64,000 bases of DNA from Lactarius indigo. Taxonomy: Eukaryota > Basidiomycota > Agaricomycetes > Russulales > Russulaceae. Under the pieces are notes generated by a model. The model searched no databases. It was given only the letters and a program-made list of their open reading frames with translations, and had not been told where the DNA came from. Within the stretch, counting starts at the first letter, position 1; every line of letters begins with the position of its first letter. This document shows positions 10,048 through 21,999 of the stretch, in pieces. Location of the stretch: positions 1,364,001 through 1,428,000 of the forward strand of contig JAFKAC010000014.1 of NCBI GenBank assembly GCA_025766275.1, given 5' to 3'. Position numbers and translations under genes: made by a program.

Positions 10048-10709
10048 TCATATCTCCCTCTTCCTTTTGTTATTTCTGGCGTTGTGGTCAGTTTCTTTGG
10101 CATCCTGTTCGACTTCTTTGCGTTTGATGCAAGATTTGTTGATCGTGCTGGTGTCAACTTCGGTGAGTGTTGTGTTGGCTTCCGTGGTGTCAGCGTCTGT
10201 CTGGACACTTTGATCGTAAAGGCGTCGCTGTGGGGGGGGGGGGGGGGTAAGTCGAGTGAGAAAGAAGAAATCGAAAGTAACTAACGTCCTTGGGAAATGA
10301 CGTTGCATGCTGATAGGGCCGCCTATCAGAGTGATACCTAAGGACATGTCCCCAGGGCGAAATCCTGTAGGGACGCAGGGAGGCTGGCTGACTCAGAAAA
10401 TCGTACTCGCAGTACGATAGTGGCTTGGCGCCGAGTTCGACCCTCGGGAATATCAGGGTCAACAAGAGAGAGAAAACGGGAATAGACTCACCGCTTGCGC
10501 AACAGTTGGTTCCGCTCCCAGAGGAGTTGGGAAACAGCGAGGTTGCATGCACGCAGAAGCTCTCGCAAGGTTGCCTCGTGGATGTTTTCGATGGCAATGG
10601 CCTCCTCACGGCTGATCAGGTCCTTGGACCAATGGTAAATAAGTTTGGATTTGGTGGACATGACCACAGGCTCGGGGGAGTTGGGTGCATTCTCGGATTC
10701 AGAGGACAT
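10048..10709 (-). CDS. Three-exon gene of unknown function, 158 aa
   Basis: Exons on the minus strand: 10709-10492, 10364-10286 and 10227-10048, with introns of 127 and 58 nt. Phases agree, and the stop at 10050-10048 gives 158 residues. The first exon (SSESENAPNSPEPVV, then KLIYHWSKDLISREEAIAIE, a helix leading to LLWERNQLLRK) looks like a short helical protein; the C-terminus is basic (NNKRKREI). The second intron ends in a run of 16 cytosines just before its AG. It is divergently arranged with the gene at 10854, 144 bp away. The family is not recognised; similar short proteins occur in Agaricomycetes as far as I recall. Confidence 0.6.
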
Positions 10710-10853
10710 GGTGGGGGAGCGACTCAAGAGATCTACGAGGGAGGTGGAGCGTTGGGTGTATTTATGGATGCCAGAGCCCCAAAAGCGCGACATGCGATTG
10801 GGTGGGGTATCGTCGTTTTTTTTTTCTTTTTTTCCCCACTCCCCATTACCACA
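10710..10853. promoter_or_regulatory. Bidirectional promoter of the divergent pair
   Basis: 144 bp between two start codons. The plus-strand side is strongly pyrimidine-rich (T/C tract about 10816-10845) immediately before the ATG at 10854, as in many fungal promoters. Confidence 0.4.
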
Positions 10854-13335
10854 ATGTCTACATACACTGGCTTTGGGAATGGCTTTGACAGCGGCTCGAT
10901 GGGCGACCTGGGATTCCAAGCCCCCGATGGCCACAACCAGTGGCAGTTCAATAGCATAGGGAACGCTCCGGGAGCCAGACAGAGTGCTTTCGGCTCACAA
11001 GCCGTACAGGTGAGACGATAGCATATAGTTCACCCTAGCGTCATGCCAACTATGTCCCAGAACTCGGATATTATCCTGGGTATAGTTGCAGGTGCTTCCA
11101 AGGCAATGCTAGAACGTAATGCGTTCTATGTGGGGCTCAAGACAATGGCCAGTAACCAAGCGACAGAAATAGAAGCCCTTAAAGGAACCATCGAACAGAA
11201 GACAGAGGAGATCATCAGCCGCGACAGGGAGATCGATATATTGAAGGCACGATGCGAGACCCTCGAGTATGTGCCATGGAGAAACCTCGGGGATGCTGTC
11301 GCTGCTGACACCATTGACCCAGAGCATTGATCGACAGATTCGCAAGGGACCACCACTCCCTCAAGGGTGCAGGCAGTGATGAAGGTCAAATCGCATTTTT
11401 GACAGACCTCGGACCGATGCTGGCACCCGGGAAGAGAAACGAGAACCCCGAAGTAACGATCTGGATGAAGCGCGAGTTTGCCCTTGCAGCAGCCAAGGCC
11501 AAGGCCCAGAAGGGGGAGTCAAGTGGAGATCCGTCGGACACGAACAAGACCAAAGGAAAGGCAGGACGCCCAAGCAAGAAAGATCAAGAAGAAGTGGGCC
11601 ACAAGTATATCTATCTCCAGTGCCACGATGGTACCCTGATCAGTGTCGAGATGCTTGGCAACATGAGCGTCAAAGCAAGATCTATCTGGGACTTTCTCCT
11701 TAAGAAGGGGATGGCCACCCCTACGTTCTGCAAGTTGCCGTGGGACGCGTCCGATCTGTACACATGTGCCATGCTCACGGACCCCGAATTCGACTTCCTT
11801 CTTCTATGCGACGACGCGACATGGAAGCTTCAGGAGTGGTCTATCCAGAACTACCCGGGCTGGGCCGGCAACCAAGGACTCCGACCGAAGAACACCAACG
11901 AGAATGCAGGCCGGATTGCGGATGCCTTAGATGACCCAGCCCTCATCAGGATGAAGTCGAGTGATGGAATGGACAACTCCAACAACAGCATACAACCTGA
12001 CAATGGATCGGAGAGCAACAACTATAGGATCGAGGAGACAACACCAGGGACAGAAGACACAGGTGTCCCGCAGCTGGAGGACGATCCCAAGGAAACCCTG
12101 GGCCCATCAACACAACTGGTACATAGTGTCCTCGCTATCCTCGGCGACACTAACACACGTTCTAAGCCCCAAGGTCCCATTGTCCCCGGGGAGCACCCCG
12201 ACCCATCAACTCTATCGGTACGTCACGCCCTCGCTATTCTCGGCATTCCTAACATGCTAACATACATCCCAAGTCTTGAGGTCCCGTACAGTCGGTTATA
12301 ACAAACCCATTGTGAATACACTAGTCTAGTGTCCGTCCCACATCTCTTACATACCTCTCTTCCCTCAGCGCACCAACTCACACAGGAGTGACGACGACCA
12401 ACACCACCATCGCTCCAGCGCCAGTGTCATCGGCACCCGTTCAGGTGAGTACAAGTCCATCTATAATACAGCCATTATCTTAGACATCTGAGGATGCCAC
12501 AACGGCCACACGGACGCATGCAGCGCCGAGCGGCACACTCGGAGAGGCCTCGGCCGCGGCAACAACGGAAACACTCCCCAACTCAGGCGATCCATCTCGA
12601 CCCACTGGAACGACGCCACCTGGTGGGAGTGACCGTGCTACGACGGCCAATGGGGCGATTCCGCCTCAGTGCCGAATCAAACTCATAGTCCGTCCTCAGG
12701 CCCCTACGACAGTCGCGGAGGTGAATCAAGATGCCATTGCACCTCCAGTACCATCTGAACCGGCGCAGACACCGATGGCAGGTCCGTCAGACGGCCAATC
12801 CCCCACCCCACCCCATCCCATCCCAGCCCCCGCAGATGCACCCATTCCCAATCTCCGCCTCGAACGAGCGATGGCCAATGCGGAGAGAAAGCGAAAGGGC
12901 AAGGGCAGGACCGCGGCTGCAACGTCGAAAAAACAAAAGACCGCAACAACTTTAGCTGAACCCACCGGGACGATCACCATCAAGTGCGTTTCCCTCGGGT
13001 AGCATCCAACATACTAACGCTTGCCTTTAGGAACATTTGCATGCGCCAGTGGAACGAACAGCAACCAGGCGGTCAAGGTCTCGCCACCGACTTCGACGCG
13101 TACTTCAAGGGGCTATCTGACGCAGACAAAGAGGTGCGTTCTTTCACACAAGCACGCGTTGACGCAGGCCCATCGGCACATTGCCCCATACCCAGCGATT
13201 CAAAACAGAGATGCGTGTCGCCCAAGCCACCGCGGTGAGTCCTTACTAGTTTCACAGTACCATTGATGAACGTCTTTCCAGAGGAAAGCGAAGACAGCTA
13301 CCAAGAAGCCCAACGAAGCACCATCGGTCAACTGA
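10854..13335 (+). CDS. Multi-exon protein with coiled coil, AT-hook-like and NLS-like motifs, ~657 aa, unknown function
   Basis: Exons 10854-11009, 11061-11266, 11323-12118, 12174-12217, 12369-12444, 12484-12983, 13031-13133, 13196-13234 and 13282-13335; phases agree and the stop is TGA at 13333. An extra in-frame 21-bp exon at 12274-12294 is possible. From N to C: a Gly/Phe-rich start (TYTGFGNGFDSGS), a coiled coil (about residues 75-125, TEIEALKGTIEQKTEEI), a basic AT-hook-like KAGRPSKK, a globular centre (HKYIYLQCHDGTLISVE ... FDFLLLCDDATWKLQEW), a long Pro/Thr-rich linker, a basic NLS-like ERKRKGKGR and a conserved-looking tail (NICMRQWNEQQPGGQG ... DFDAYFKGLSDADKE). DNA or chromatin association is an inference from the basic motifs only. 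Confidence 0.6.
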
Positions 13336-13968
13336 CCAAATGTACACAGGGCATGCGAACCAACCCCCTCCACTCCGCCCCTCCCCTTATGCCGTCTGTC
13401 TCAAGTACCTCACAAATCCAAACCGCTCACGTTCATACACTCAACCCGGCTATTTTCCTATTCTCTGCCCACCTGCCCTTTTTTTGGTTGCTAACTTGCT
13501 CACCGCTCATCGCATCTGCATTGCCCTGTGGACGCCACATGCTTAGGCACAGTCTGGACAGCCCAGCTTCGCAAACCATGTGGACGTTTCTGGTGTCTCT
13601 TCTCTACGATTACAAAATTAATGTTTTTTTACTAGAAATCAATGATTAATAGATTAAAATTGACTGCAGTCGCGAGGTACAAAATCGATCCCGTCTGATT
13701 TAATTGTATAATAATCGTCGGTAATCAAAAAGTGGCGATTTCGGAGGATTTCCGCCGATTCAAGTGGAATATCGAATGACCGACCCTGCTGGATTTATTT
13801 CGATTCTCTTCGAATATCCACACTGTTATCGATCACAATCTGAGAGTATAGAAGATTTATCTAAAATTTATCTAAAATTTTCGACTATACGGAACATTTA
13901 ATAGACACCCAGTTTTAATCTATATCATTCAAAAAATAACCCACAGGAATCGACGGACTTCCCACTGG
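13336..13968. other. No gene recognised
   Basis: After the stop at 13335 the sequence becomes AT-rich (about 13610-13930), with no supported frame. Confidence 0.45.
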
Positions 13969-14070
13969 GATTGACGACGCATATTACGATTAGGGGACGA
14001 CCATACACTTTTATTATTAGTTACATAGTACCATGTCGTGTATTCATATGAACACCCTCCAGTTTTTCTT
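13969..14070 (+). repeat. Inverted repeat, left arm (~102 bp)
   Basis: Reads gattgacgacgcatatta at the outer end and agtttttctt at the inner end. The reverse complement occurs at 22821-22923 with very few differences. The pair brackets a 9-kb block containing NLR copy A. Confidence 0.75.
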
Positions 14071-16630
14071 TTGAAGCCAGCATATATGATGACTTGGCGG
14101 CACCAATAAAGCACGATAAGGCGAAGTTGTAAAATATTTGATCCGTGGAGTCAGACACACGGTACTGTATTGCCAAAGACGATATACTTTTGGGGTGGAG
14201 AGACACAACGGAGGGAATATACGTGAATCCGAATTACAAAGTCGGAAGCTTTTACTTCGCCCCCGCCCGTATCTGTTCCCGAGATTCCTTCTCGTTACCT
14301 TCGACATCCCTTCATGCCCTCAAGAAAACGTATCGCTCTCACCAGGTGGACACGTTCTTCGATGGTTGGGTAAGCCACATGGAGGACTGCATAGCTTGGG
14401 AGCTGAGGAGGAGGCTGACTGGGATGGCCAGCTGGCGGGGCAGTCATTCCCGTACTGTATGCGAAACAAAATGTGCTTGCCTCTTCAATTACGACGGAAG
14501 AAAACGTCCAGCAACGCCTAACCCCCACCGAGCCTCAACGTCAAGGACTCCCTGCCGTCTTACAGAGGTGAGCCCATGTAAAGCACACGAGCGTTCAGTG
14601 AGCATGGTCACTGCTGCGAGCTTGATCACCCAATCCCTTCAACGTTAAGAGGCACATGGTCGTAAACGACTCCATGGACCGCACCGATTACGCGCTTGGA
14701 AACGGCACGGAGAGAACCCCAGTTAGCCCCATCGAGCGTAGAACTAAGCGTCTTGATGCTATCGTAGCCGTTCTGTATCAGAACGAGGCACAAGCGACGG
14801 CATAGAACGTAGTCGAACGGACGAGGCAATGGCACCGGCACGTGCTTCATCCCCATTTTTCCGACTTCCATCCGACCCGGTTCAACAACTCTTCTTTCGC
14901 CTACACGCCACATACATCATCCAGGGACCGAGATGTGGCCCCACGCCTTCCGACGCCCACATCGGATCACTACAGAAGCGCTCCGTCGCGACCTCGCCTC
15001 GGACATGTAGACCCTCTCGTCCCCGATCGAGAAGCACTTCGTGCTTCCGCTCAGTCTCTATTTTTTCCGATTTTGTTTGATTGTGTTGCTAACTATTGGT
15101 ATGCACAATGGTGACAACGGTTCGCCGCCGTGCCACCTGCTAGTCCCTTTCCTTTCTGGCGTCCACATCCTAACAGAGAGAACTAGTGGCTAAGATGTAG
15201 ACAACTAAGGACATCTCTCGACAAGTTGAATTTCAGGTACAGCAGTAGGGATATTTCCCCCTGGATTTTAGCAATTTGTTAGGCCAAAAACCGTTACTAC
15301 CCGACCGTGGATTATCAGGTGCCAGTAGCCAGCACCATCATTTGTTTCCCTTCAAACTCAAAGTTCAACCCCATTTCTATCGTTCCTTTTTTTGTGATGC
15401 CACACAGTAACCACTAAAAGGCTTTCCGAACCACCTGCCAAAACCCAGTGTGCCGGTGGCCATCTTGGTAGACTCGAACATTCGTTCTCAGTGAAATGGC
15501 GAGATGATGGCATGGATACCTGGTTCTTGATATCTATAACGTTGTCGGCATTGGAGCGAAGCTGTACGAGTCATCTGAAAGCCCTATCCCCAGAGTCTGG
15601 CCTGTATGGAAGTTGCTGGCTTCGGATTTCTCGGACTGCTGAGAAGCTTGAAATGCGCTGAGAAGGATTGGAGCCGTGTCGTGACCGTGGGTGGGCTAAT
15701 CAATGGCTCGTGACTCATTCCTCGATTCGTTTTAGATGTTATGTTTCTCGCGTTGTGCTACTCCTGACTACAACCCTTCTATTTTCCCAGAAAGTCCTAC
15801 CCGTTCATCAAGTAGGGTTCATACGTGGCGGCGCACACGCCACCGTACTTTTTAACGGTAGCTGTCATGAAATATTGGGGGGCGCCTTATGTCAGAACGG
15901 ACTCGCTTGGAGTGTCTCGCAGCACACAGCGAGGAAAAGTGGGGGCATATACCCCGTATTGTTCGAGTCACGCCTGCCAGTACTTGATGACCTTTCCAAA
16001 GGAACCTCCTGATCCGTGTCAACATACGGAAAGGGCCAGAGCTATGTATCATCTACCATTTTTTCCCAATGGCCCATCACGCCCATATTCTAGGGTTTCT
16101 TTCTCCCAACGACGCGATTCGCGAAGGTCACCGTGACGGGTTATGCCCTCAATCGCTCCATTTTCTCGCTGCATAATTCAAAAGGACTGTGAGTGTCATT
16201 TCCGTCGATGAAGAGGTGAAATGTAGATCTGAGTGCGGAATATAATTCGGGGGTTGTGACGTTCAGGCCGACTTCTGTCGTGTTACATTCTTACATTTCA
16301 CTGAGAGCGCATACAGCGGAGACAGTGGCATCCGCTAGGGGTACGGAGGCACATTGGAAATGTTGCTTCGATGATGGCACACAGATCGGTCGTAAATGTG
16401 ACGACCTGTCGGGTATCTTCATCGTATTTGATGGCGCATAATCATTGGCGGTAGAGCCTCTTGACTGGAGCATCAATCAGAAATTTCACCGAACTTCAAC
16501 GAACACTCCATTCGTTGGAATGACGTTCCTCGTTTTCAGATTTCCTCTCCGCCATCAACAATATTTCGCAGTTCGCAGTGCAGAGAGGTGGACACTCATC
16601 GCTCCTATGGTATGGAAATATGCTCGGGCT

Positions 16631-16686
16631 ACCCAAGATCACTGAATGGAAGTGATGGTCTACGCTTCCTTTCAGTGATCTTGGGT
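16631..16686. repeat. Hairpin: 22-bp stem, 12-nt loop
   Basis: The left arm 16631-16652 (starts acccaagatcactgaa) pairs with 16665-16686 with one mismatch. The loop is tgatggtctacg. No gene overlaps it. Confidence 0.75.
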
Positions 16687-17018
16687 TTAACCAACTGGTA
16701 CAGAAACGACAAGATTCTTCGTGAATACGAAACTATCTACGACGTCACCTCCAGGGAATGCATCGTGCACATGGGCCACACATCGTAAGTCGTGCCTCAC
16801 AGTTACCTTCGGCACACTCTTACTCTTGCTTCTTTCCCAGTCTATGATCACGATGAACGCGATACAATCATGAGCATTGTTATCCAGTAGTAACTTTGCG
16901 GGCCATATGACTCCTCTGGCCGGACTGGCTATTACTCACGGCTGATCAAGAGTGCGCTATTTTTTATCGGCACTTGACTTTGGACACCAATTGCACAATG
17001 TTCGTCGTCACGGATCCC

Positions 17019-17114
17019 ATGAGGGATCGTGATGTGGCATTCGCATCCGCATAGAGAGTATTGGTTCGGATGCGACGATGCCGGGCCAATACTCTCGAAG
17101 GCGGCGTCCCTCAT
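17019..17114. repeat. Nested inverted repeats
   Basis: Three perfect arm pairs lie inside 96 bp: ATGAGGGA 17019-17026 with 17107-17114, TCGCATCCG 17041-17049 with 17067-17075, and GAGAGTATTGG 17054-17064 with 17086-17096. The last two overlap and would compete in folding. Confidence 0.6.
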
Positions 17115-17634
17115 CGTGAAGGGTAACTATAATTTTGACCTATCCGGTGCTCTTCTGAACGTTCTCGATCATCGAAAGTGTGTACGTTAACGCTGGCCGA
17201 CTTAGAATCGTTGAATCCTTCAATGTTGTGAGATCGGCGCCAGTACAGTAAACAGTGTTCAAGTTGTACTAGCGATCGAACTATGCGCGAGCGAGGAAGC
17301 TGGAAAGTTGGTCATGAAAGCAGTGGTACAAGGGGTACTAGATGAACTGGAAACGGCTTAGCCTAAAGGAAGTCGCAGAGTTTTCATGGTGTGATATACT
17401 TATGGTACCTGGCGGTTAGAGTGGGCGCACCTGTGCCTTCTTGTGTGCCTCTCCTCGTGCCGCTCGGACACCACGCGCTCGCGCTTATTCCGGGGATGTA
17501 TCCTAATGACAGTCACCCTCAATGGGGCCGGGCAAAGCGTCCACTATTCAAACAACAGTAGAACTGCTGGTATTTCCAAGCCGGGCCACCACTTAGTGAA
17601 TTTCTCAAACAATCCTCGATGGGATAGCTCGTGC

Positions 17635-20600
17635 GGTCCCATGTCGGCAGGATCGACATGAATCCCTACGTCCCAACCCTCGGTATATTTTTTTTAGTTA
17701 AAGATGAGTGGACGAGAAAGAGGAGCCAGGCAATGACGAACCTAAGGATAGTCGCGCACTATATAGTGCGTGAATGTTTGGATCGTACGAGGTACGGTAT
17801 TGGTCGGTCACTGACTCACTGGCACTCGCTTTACAATATGATCTGGTCTGTAGGACATATCACGTCTAAATTACGTAAATATGCGAAGGAAGGATTACTG
17901 TAACTAACACAAATCTCCCGTTATTCGTAGCGTAACGGTCATTGCTCTTTATGTAGTTGTGTCCTGTGTTCAGTCAACATCTGCGCAATCTCGTCCTCTC
18001 TCCTGGACGACGCCACCTGAAACGGGGTCCTTCCGTGCTCGTCCTCAGCGTCTACATTTGCGCCATGGTCGAGCAGCAGCCGTACGACCTCTGCTCCCCC
18101 CCACCTGGATGATGCCATGTGCAACGGGGTCGTGTATTTCTTGTCCTTTGCGTTTACATCCGCGCCGTGGTCGAGTAGCAGGCGTGCGATCTCTGCTTTC
18201 CCATTGGATGCTGCCAAGTGCAGCGGTGTTGCGTCTTCATTGTCCTTTATGTCCACATCTGCGCCGTGCTCCAGTAACGACCGCACAACGCCAGGATAGT
18301 CACCTCTTTCGTTTGAATTCTCGGATACTCGATGCAATGGAGCTCGACCCTTCTTGCATCGAGAATTTACACCTGCCTTGTGTTCAAGTAGTATCTGAGA
18401 AACGTCAGCGTATCCGTTCCGTGTGGAATGATGCAGTGGGGTCCAAAGGTCATTTTGGCGGGAGTCCACGTCAGCACCATGGTCAAGGAGGAACTGCCCC
18501 ATTTCGAGGTGTCCCCATATTGCCGCAAATTGCAGCGGTGAGCGCTGGTACGCGCCTCTAACATCCACATCGCCATCGCGCTCAAGGAGGACCTGTGCTA
18601 CTTCGACGTGATTCCGGGCCGACGCTGCGTGTAGTGCCGCTCCGCGGCCACCACCATAAGCGTTGACATGCTGAGGGCACTTGATGAGAAGGTGTTCTAC
18701 AAGCCTATGGAATCCGCACAAGGCGGCATAGTACAGTGGCCTCGCCATAGGCTCCTCGATGGGGTCGGACGTCCATTCCCCGTCTTCTACGTCGTGCAGC
18801 TGAACCCACGTAGCAAAGTGTGACTTGCTTGGGTCGAAGAGTTGTTGCATCCCTCCTTGTACTTGTGATAATGTCTTGTCGATCCGGGTATGGGTCATCC
18901 AGTGTTGAGCAGCGTAAGTGGCCAGAGGAAAGCTGTTCCCATCACGATCCACTGAATCAAATCCGTCGTCGTCGTCCAAAGATAGCAGGGTACCAAGACA
19001 AGCTTGTGCGAGGAGTGTATGGGCAGGTCGAAGGGGGATGTGATAGTGGGCGGCATCTCCATGCGAAGTGGCGAGGCGGTCCGAAGTCAGGAATTCCTTC
19101 ACCGAAAAGTGGGAAAATTGTACCACTCGGGAACCATCGTCCTCGACGACAGCGATCAAACTAGAGCAAGTCGACAGTACAGCCCGTTCATGGTCATTCC
19201 ACCGCCAATTCGGGTCCACCTTCGGGATCCCTCCCTCTGCCCCATCGAAGTCATACGCAAGCAGTTCAGCGAGCTCCTCGACACGGAGCGGCCGGATGGC
19301 CACTGTAAGACATTGCAACAGGCGATGTGCGTGGTCCTTACTTGGTCTCTTGATTTCCTTCAGTATCCGCTCGTACGTCTCGTCCAGTGATTCGGGTAAC
19401 TCCTTGAGGGTGCGCCGGACGCTCGCTGGCAGACAATCCTGCAACGCCTCCAGCTGACAGAAAACCCAACGAAACCTATTCGGCGACATCAGTAACCCAT
19501 CATAGATGGAGGAAGACATCACTACATTCCGTCGGCTCTCTCAGAGAGCGTCTCAATAACAAGGGTTTTCTCATCTTCCCTCCACCTACTCATCATCGTA
19601 TCTGAGTCCGAGTAAACCACAGATTTGATGTAATCGGCGATATCCTTCTTTTGCCCGATCTCGTCATGAAGGGAGACCGAATGCGACGCCAGCGGCCCAA
19701 GACCGGCTTTGATGTCGATCTCGGGTCGACTGGTGATACAAACGCGGAGATTTGGTAGGCGGAGGCCAAGTAATTCTTTCACGAGTTCAATGACTCGTGC
19801 GCGCGCGGACGGGATCCCGGACGTGATGGGACATTCGTCGAGCGCATCGAGGATGAGATAAGTTGGGCTCTGATCCAAGAGCGCTAGCATCTCCTTTAGG
19901 CATCGTACCAAAACGCCATCGCCGGGTTTTTCCGCACCATTCTTGTGTGCAACATAAAGACGGTAGAGTATCTCGCAACAGGCGTCAGACCGGACGGAGA
20001 GCTGGTAGACAAGAGAGAGGAGGAGATCGTGTCGAGTTTGCTTGTCTGTGTCCCGAAAATCGAAGTAGAAGTATGCGACGGATGCCAGTCCGGCATCGCG
20101 CAAGATAAAGGCATCTTGGATGATCGAGGAGCTAGGCGGAGATGAGTCCCTTCGAGATTAAAAACTAGTTTCGGAGCAACGAACCAAAGTATACTCTTGC
20201 CAGCTCCCGCTATGAAAAGATGGCACTATAAGGAAAACGCATGAGTAGGAGGAAGAAAGGGCGTACGTTTGCCGTGGATCCACAATAGGGACCCGGCGGA
20301 CTTCCATTCTTTTATTTTATTTCCTTCAAAGAACCACTCCGCCGTTTGCCTGTGAGAGGCTTCGCATGCGATGTTATGATTCGTGGACGGATCCGGTGGA
20401 GAGACCCATTTTCGAAGCTCCTGTCGCATTTGGGTCCCTGTAAGATCATACAAGCCTTTGAGTAAATGCATCGTGTAATATAAGGGGACCACCAACACTT
20501 GACGCTGTCTACGCTGCTCACTGCTTGTTGTAGGATAGTCTTGGCATCCTTTGCCGCCGCTTTTGCCTCCTTTCCATCTACCACATAGGCTATACTCAGA

Positions 20601-21999
20601 ACGTCTCAACAGCTAGCTGAGCGCAAACTACCTACCATCAATAACTTGTGTAACCTTGTTCTCGACATTGTGCGCGATCTTCAGGAGTTGTGCAGCTGCC
20701 ATCCGGGCCTCTTCCTGTGTCAGTTTATCAAGGCGCTTAAGCGCGTCCTCGAGCTCAGTCCTCCCGGCCAGCTTCTTGAAATACTTCTCTGAGAAACGAA
20801 AACGATGAGACGTTTCTGCCACCCAAGTCAGATCTACGTACTTGTTCGTCCTTGCTTAACTTCCTTTGTCGAAATCGCGAGAATCCCGAGCACTTCGACC
20901 ATTATCTTCACGATTATGTCTGTCATTGCTGCCGTTGGTTGCACCTGAGTGTACGTCTCGAGTCGTCTGAAGAAGTTTTCGACACGTTCGAAGACATCGA
21001 CGAGCGCATCTTGGCTATTTCCGACATCTTTGGCCGCCTGAGATCCCAGGAATATCAGAACGGTGCGCGATGGCGATCGGGTCGAGAAACATGCTCACTA
21101 AAAGGAGAACCCCGGCACCAGCGAAGATTACTTTCGCAGGCGAAAACACCTGGGAGATAATTGTCAGCACACAGGATGTTACACGAGCTTGTTCGTAGAG
21201 ACTTACCAGGCCGACTCCCTCTCCAAGCGTCGCAGAAAAGGCATAGAGGACATTGACAGTCGGATCGAGCCACCTGGTCAACCTCTCGTCGGCACTCCGA
21301 GATTGTTCAAACTCCTGAACTTGGTCTTGAAGAACGGTCAGAATGGCTGCAGGAGAGTCGCAGCTTTGCAATTGGGCGGCAAGTGGGTGTGAGAGAAGGT
21401 CTTTTTTAGTTTGTTTCTCATACGCTCTGAGGGAAGCGTGGAAGATTGATTGAAAATTGGAAAGGGAAGCGGATGTCGAGGGAGTTGACATGGGAGGCGG
21501 CGACTACTGACGAGGAAGTGATCCACAGGAAGATGGTGATGGGTAGACTAGAGCTATAATCGTCGATTCGGATATGCACAGCCTCGTAACCACCAGGCGT
21601 CGACGTGTTAGCCTCGATAGGATAAATAGACGCCCTACAGCTTGTCAATCAGATAACTGAACACTCACATTCAATCGCAGCAGTGTGCAAACCCTGACTT
21701 GCTAGAGCGATTGTTCGTCTTGTAGCGCGGCTCGGAAGCCTAATGCTACAGGGCCACGGTCACTGCTGGTCCCAATCACGGTCCTAATGGCATTGAGTGC
21801 GGCTACTCAGGCTGCAACTAGCGCAAGCAGTCCGACTCAGACTCGGACCTTTTATAGAGAAGTCCTGTTCTCACAGGAGCACTGGTAAGGGACAGTTTAG
21901 TAGGAGCTATCCTCGCACTGGCAGCCCTGGCCCCAAACTCGTCCACGTTCGATAGTCCGGAGTTGGTGAACCACGGCAAGTCATCGCACTAGCTCAATC
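17635..21999 (-). repeat. Inverted segmental duplication, unit A (holds intact NLR gene)
   Basis: The reverse complement of this segment aligns with 40484-44864 along its length, including introns and about 300-500 bp of non-coding flank on each side. Homology stops at ggtcccatg (17635) on one side and gctcaatc (21992-21999) on the other. Confidence 0.85.
17939..21491 (-). CDS. Goodbye-NACHT-ankyrin NLR-like receptor, copy A, 1,034 aa
   Basis: Nine exons on the minus strand: 21491-21207, 21149-21099, 21037-20842, 20788-20636, 20577-20497, 20437-20267, 20209-20185, 20131-19526 and 19475-17939. All introns are GT-AG, 50-61 nt, in consistent phase to TGA. The N-terminal ~140 residues match the fungal STAND N-terminal Goodbye domain. 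NACHT follows: Walker A (GKPGAGKS, residues 311-318, assembled across the 25-bp exon 7) and Walker B (LILDALDECP, about 413-422). About eight ankyrin repeats fill residues ~769-1025. STAND/NLR proteins are signal-responsive ATPase switches, in fungi linked to non-self recognition and regulated cell death. The ligand is unknown. No lesion was seen. The sixth exon is preceded by a weak donor (GTTGGT), the least certain junction. Confidence 0.85.

Larger units (their letters stand above)
14071..17634. other. 3.5-kb stretch without a convincing gene; hairpins
   Basis: The longest frame (14145-14648, 167 codons) has no recognised domain or splice support. The segment holds two hairpin-forming inverted repeats listed separately. 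It may be decayed transposon sequence. Confidence 0.45.

Noticed and set aside
14145..14648. 167-codon plus-strand frame near the left inverted-repeat arm
   Set aside because: No recognisable motif; overlaps other frames of similar length. Kept as a note only.
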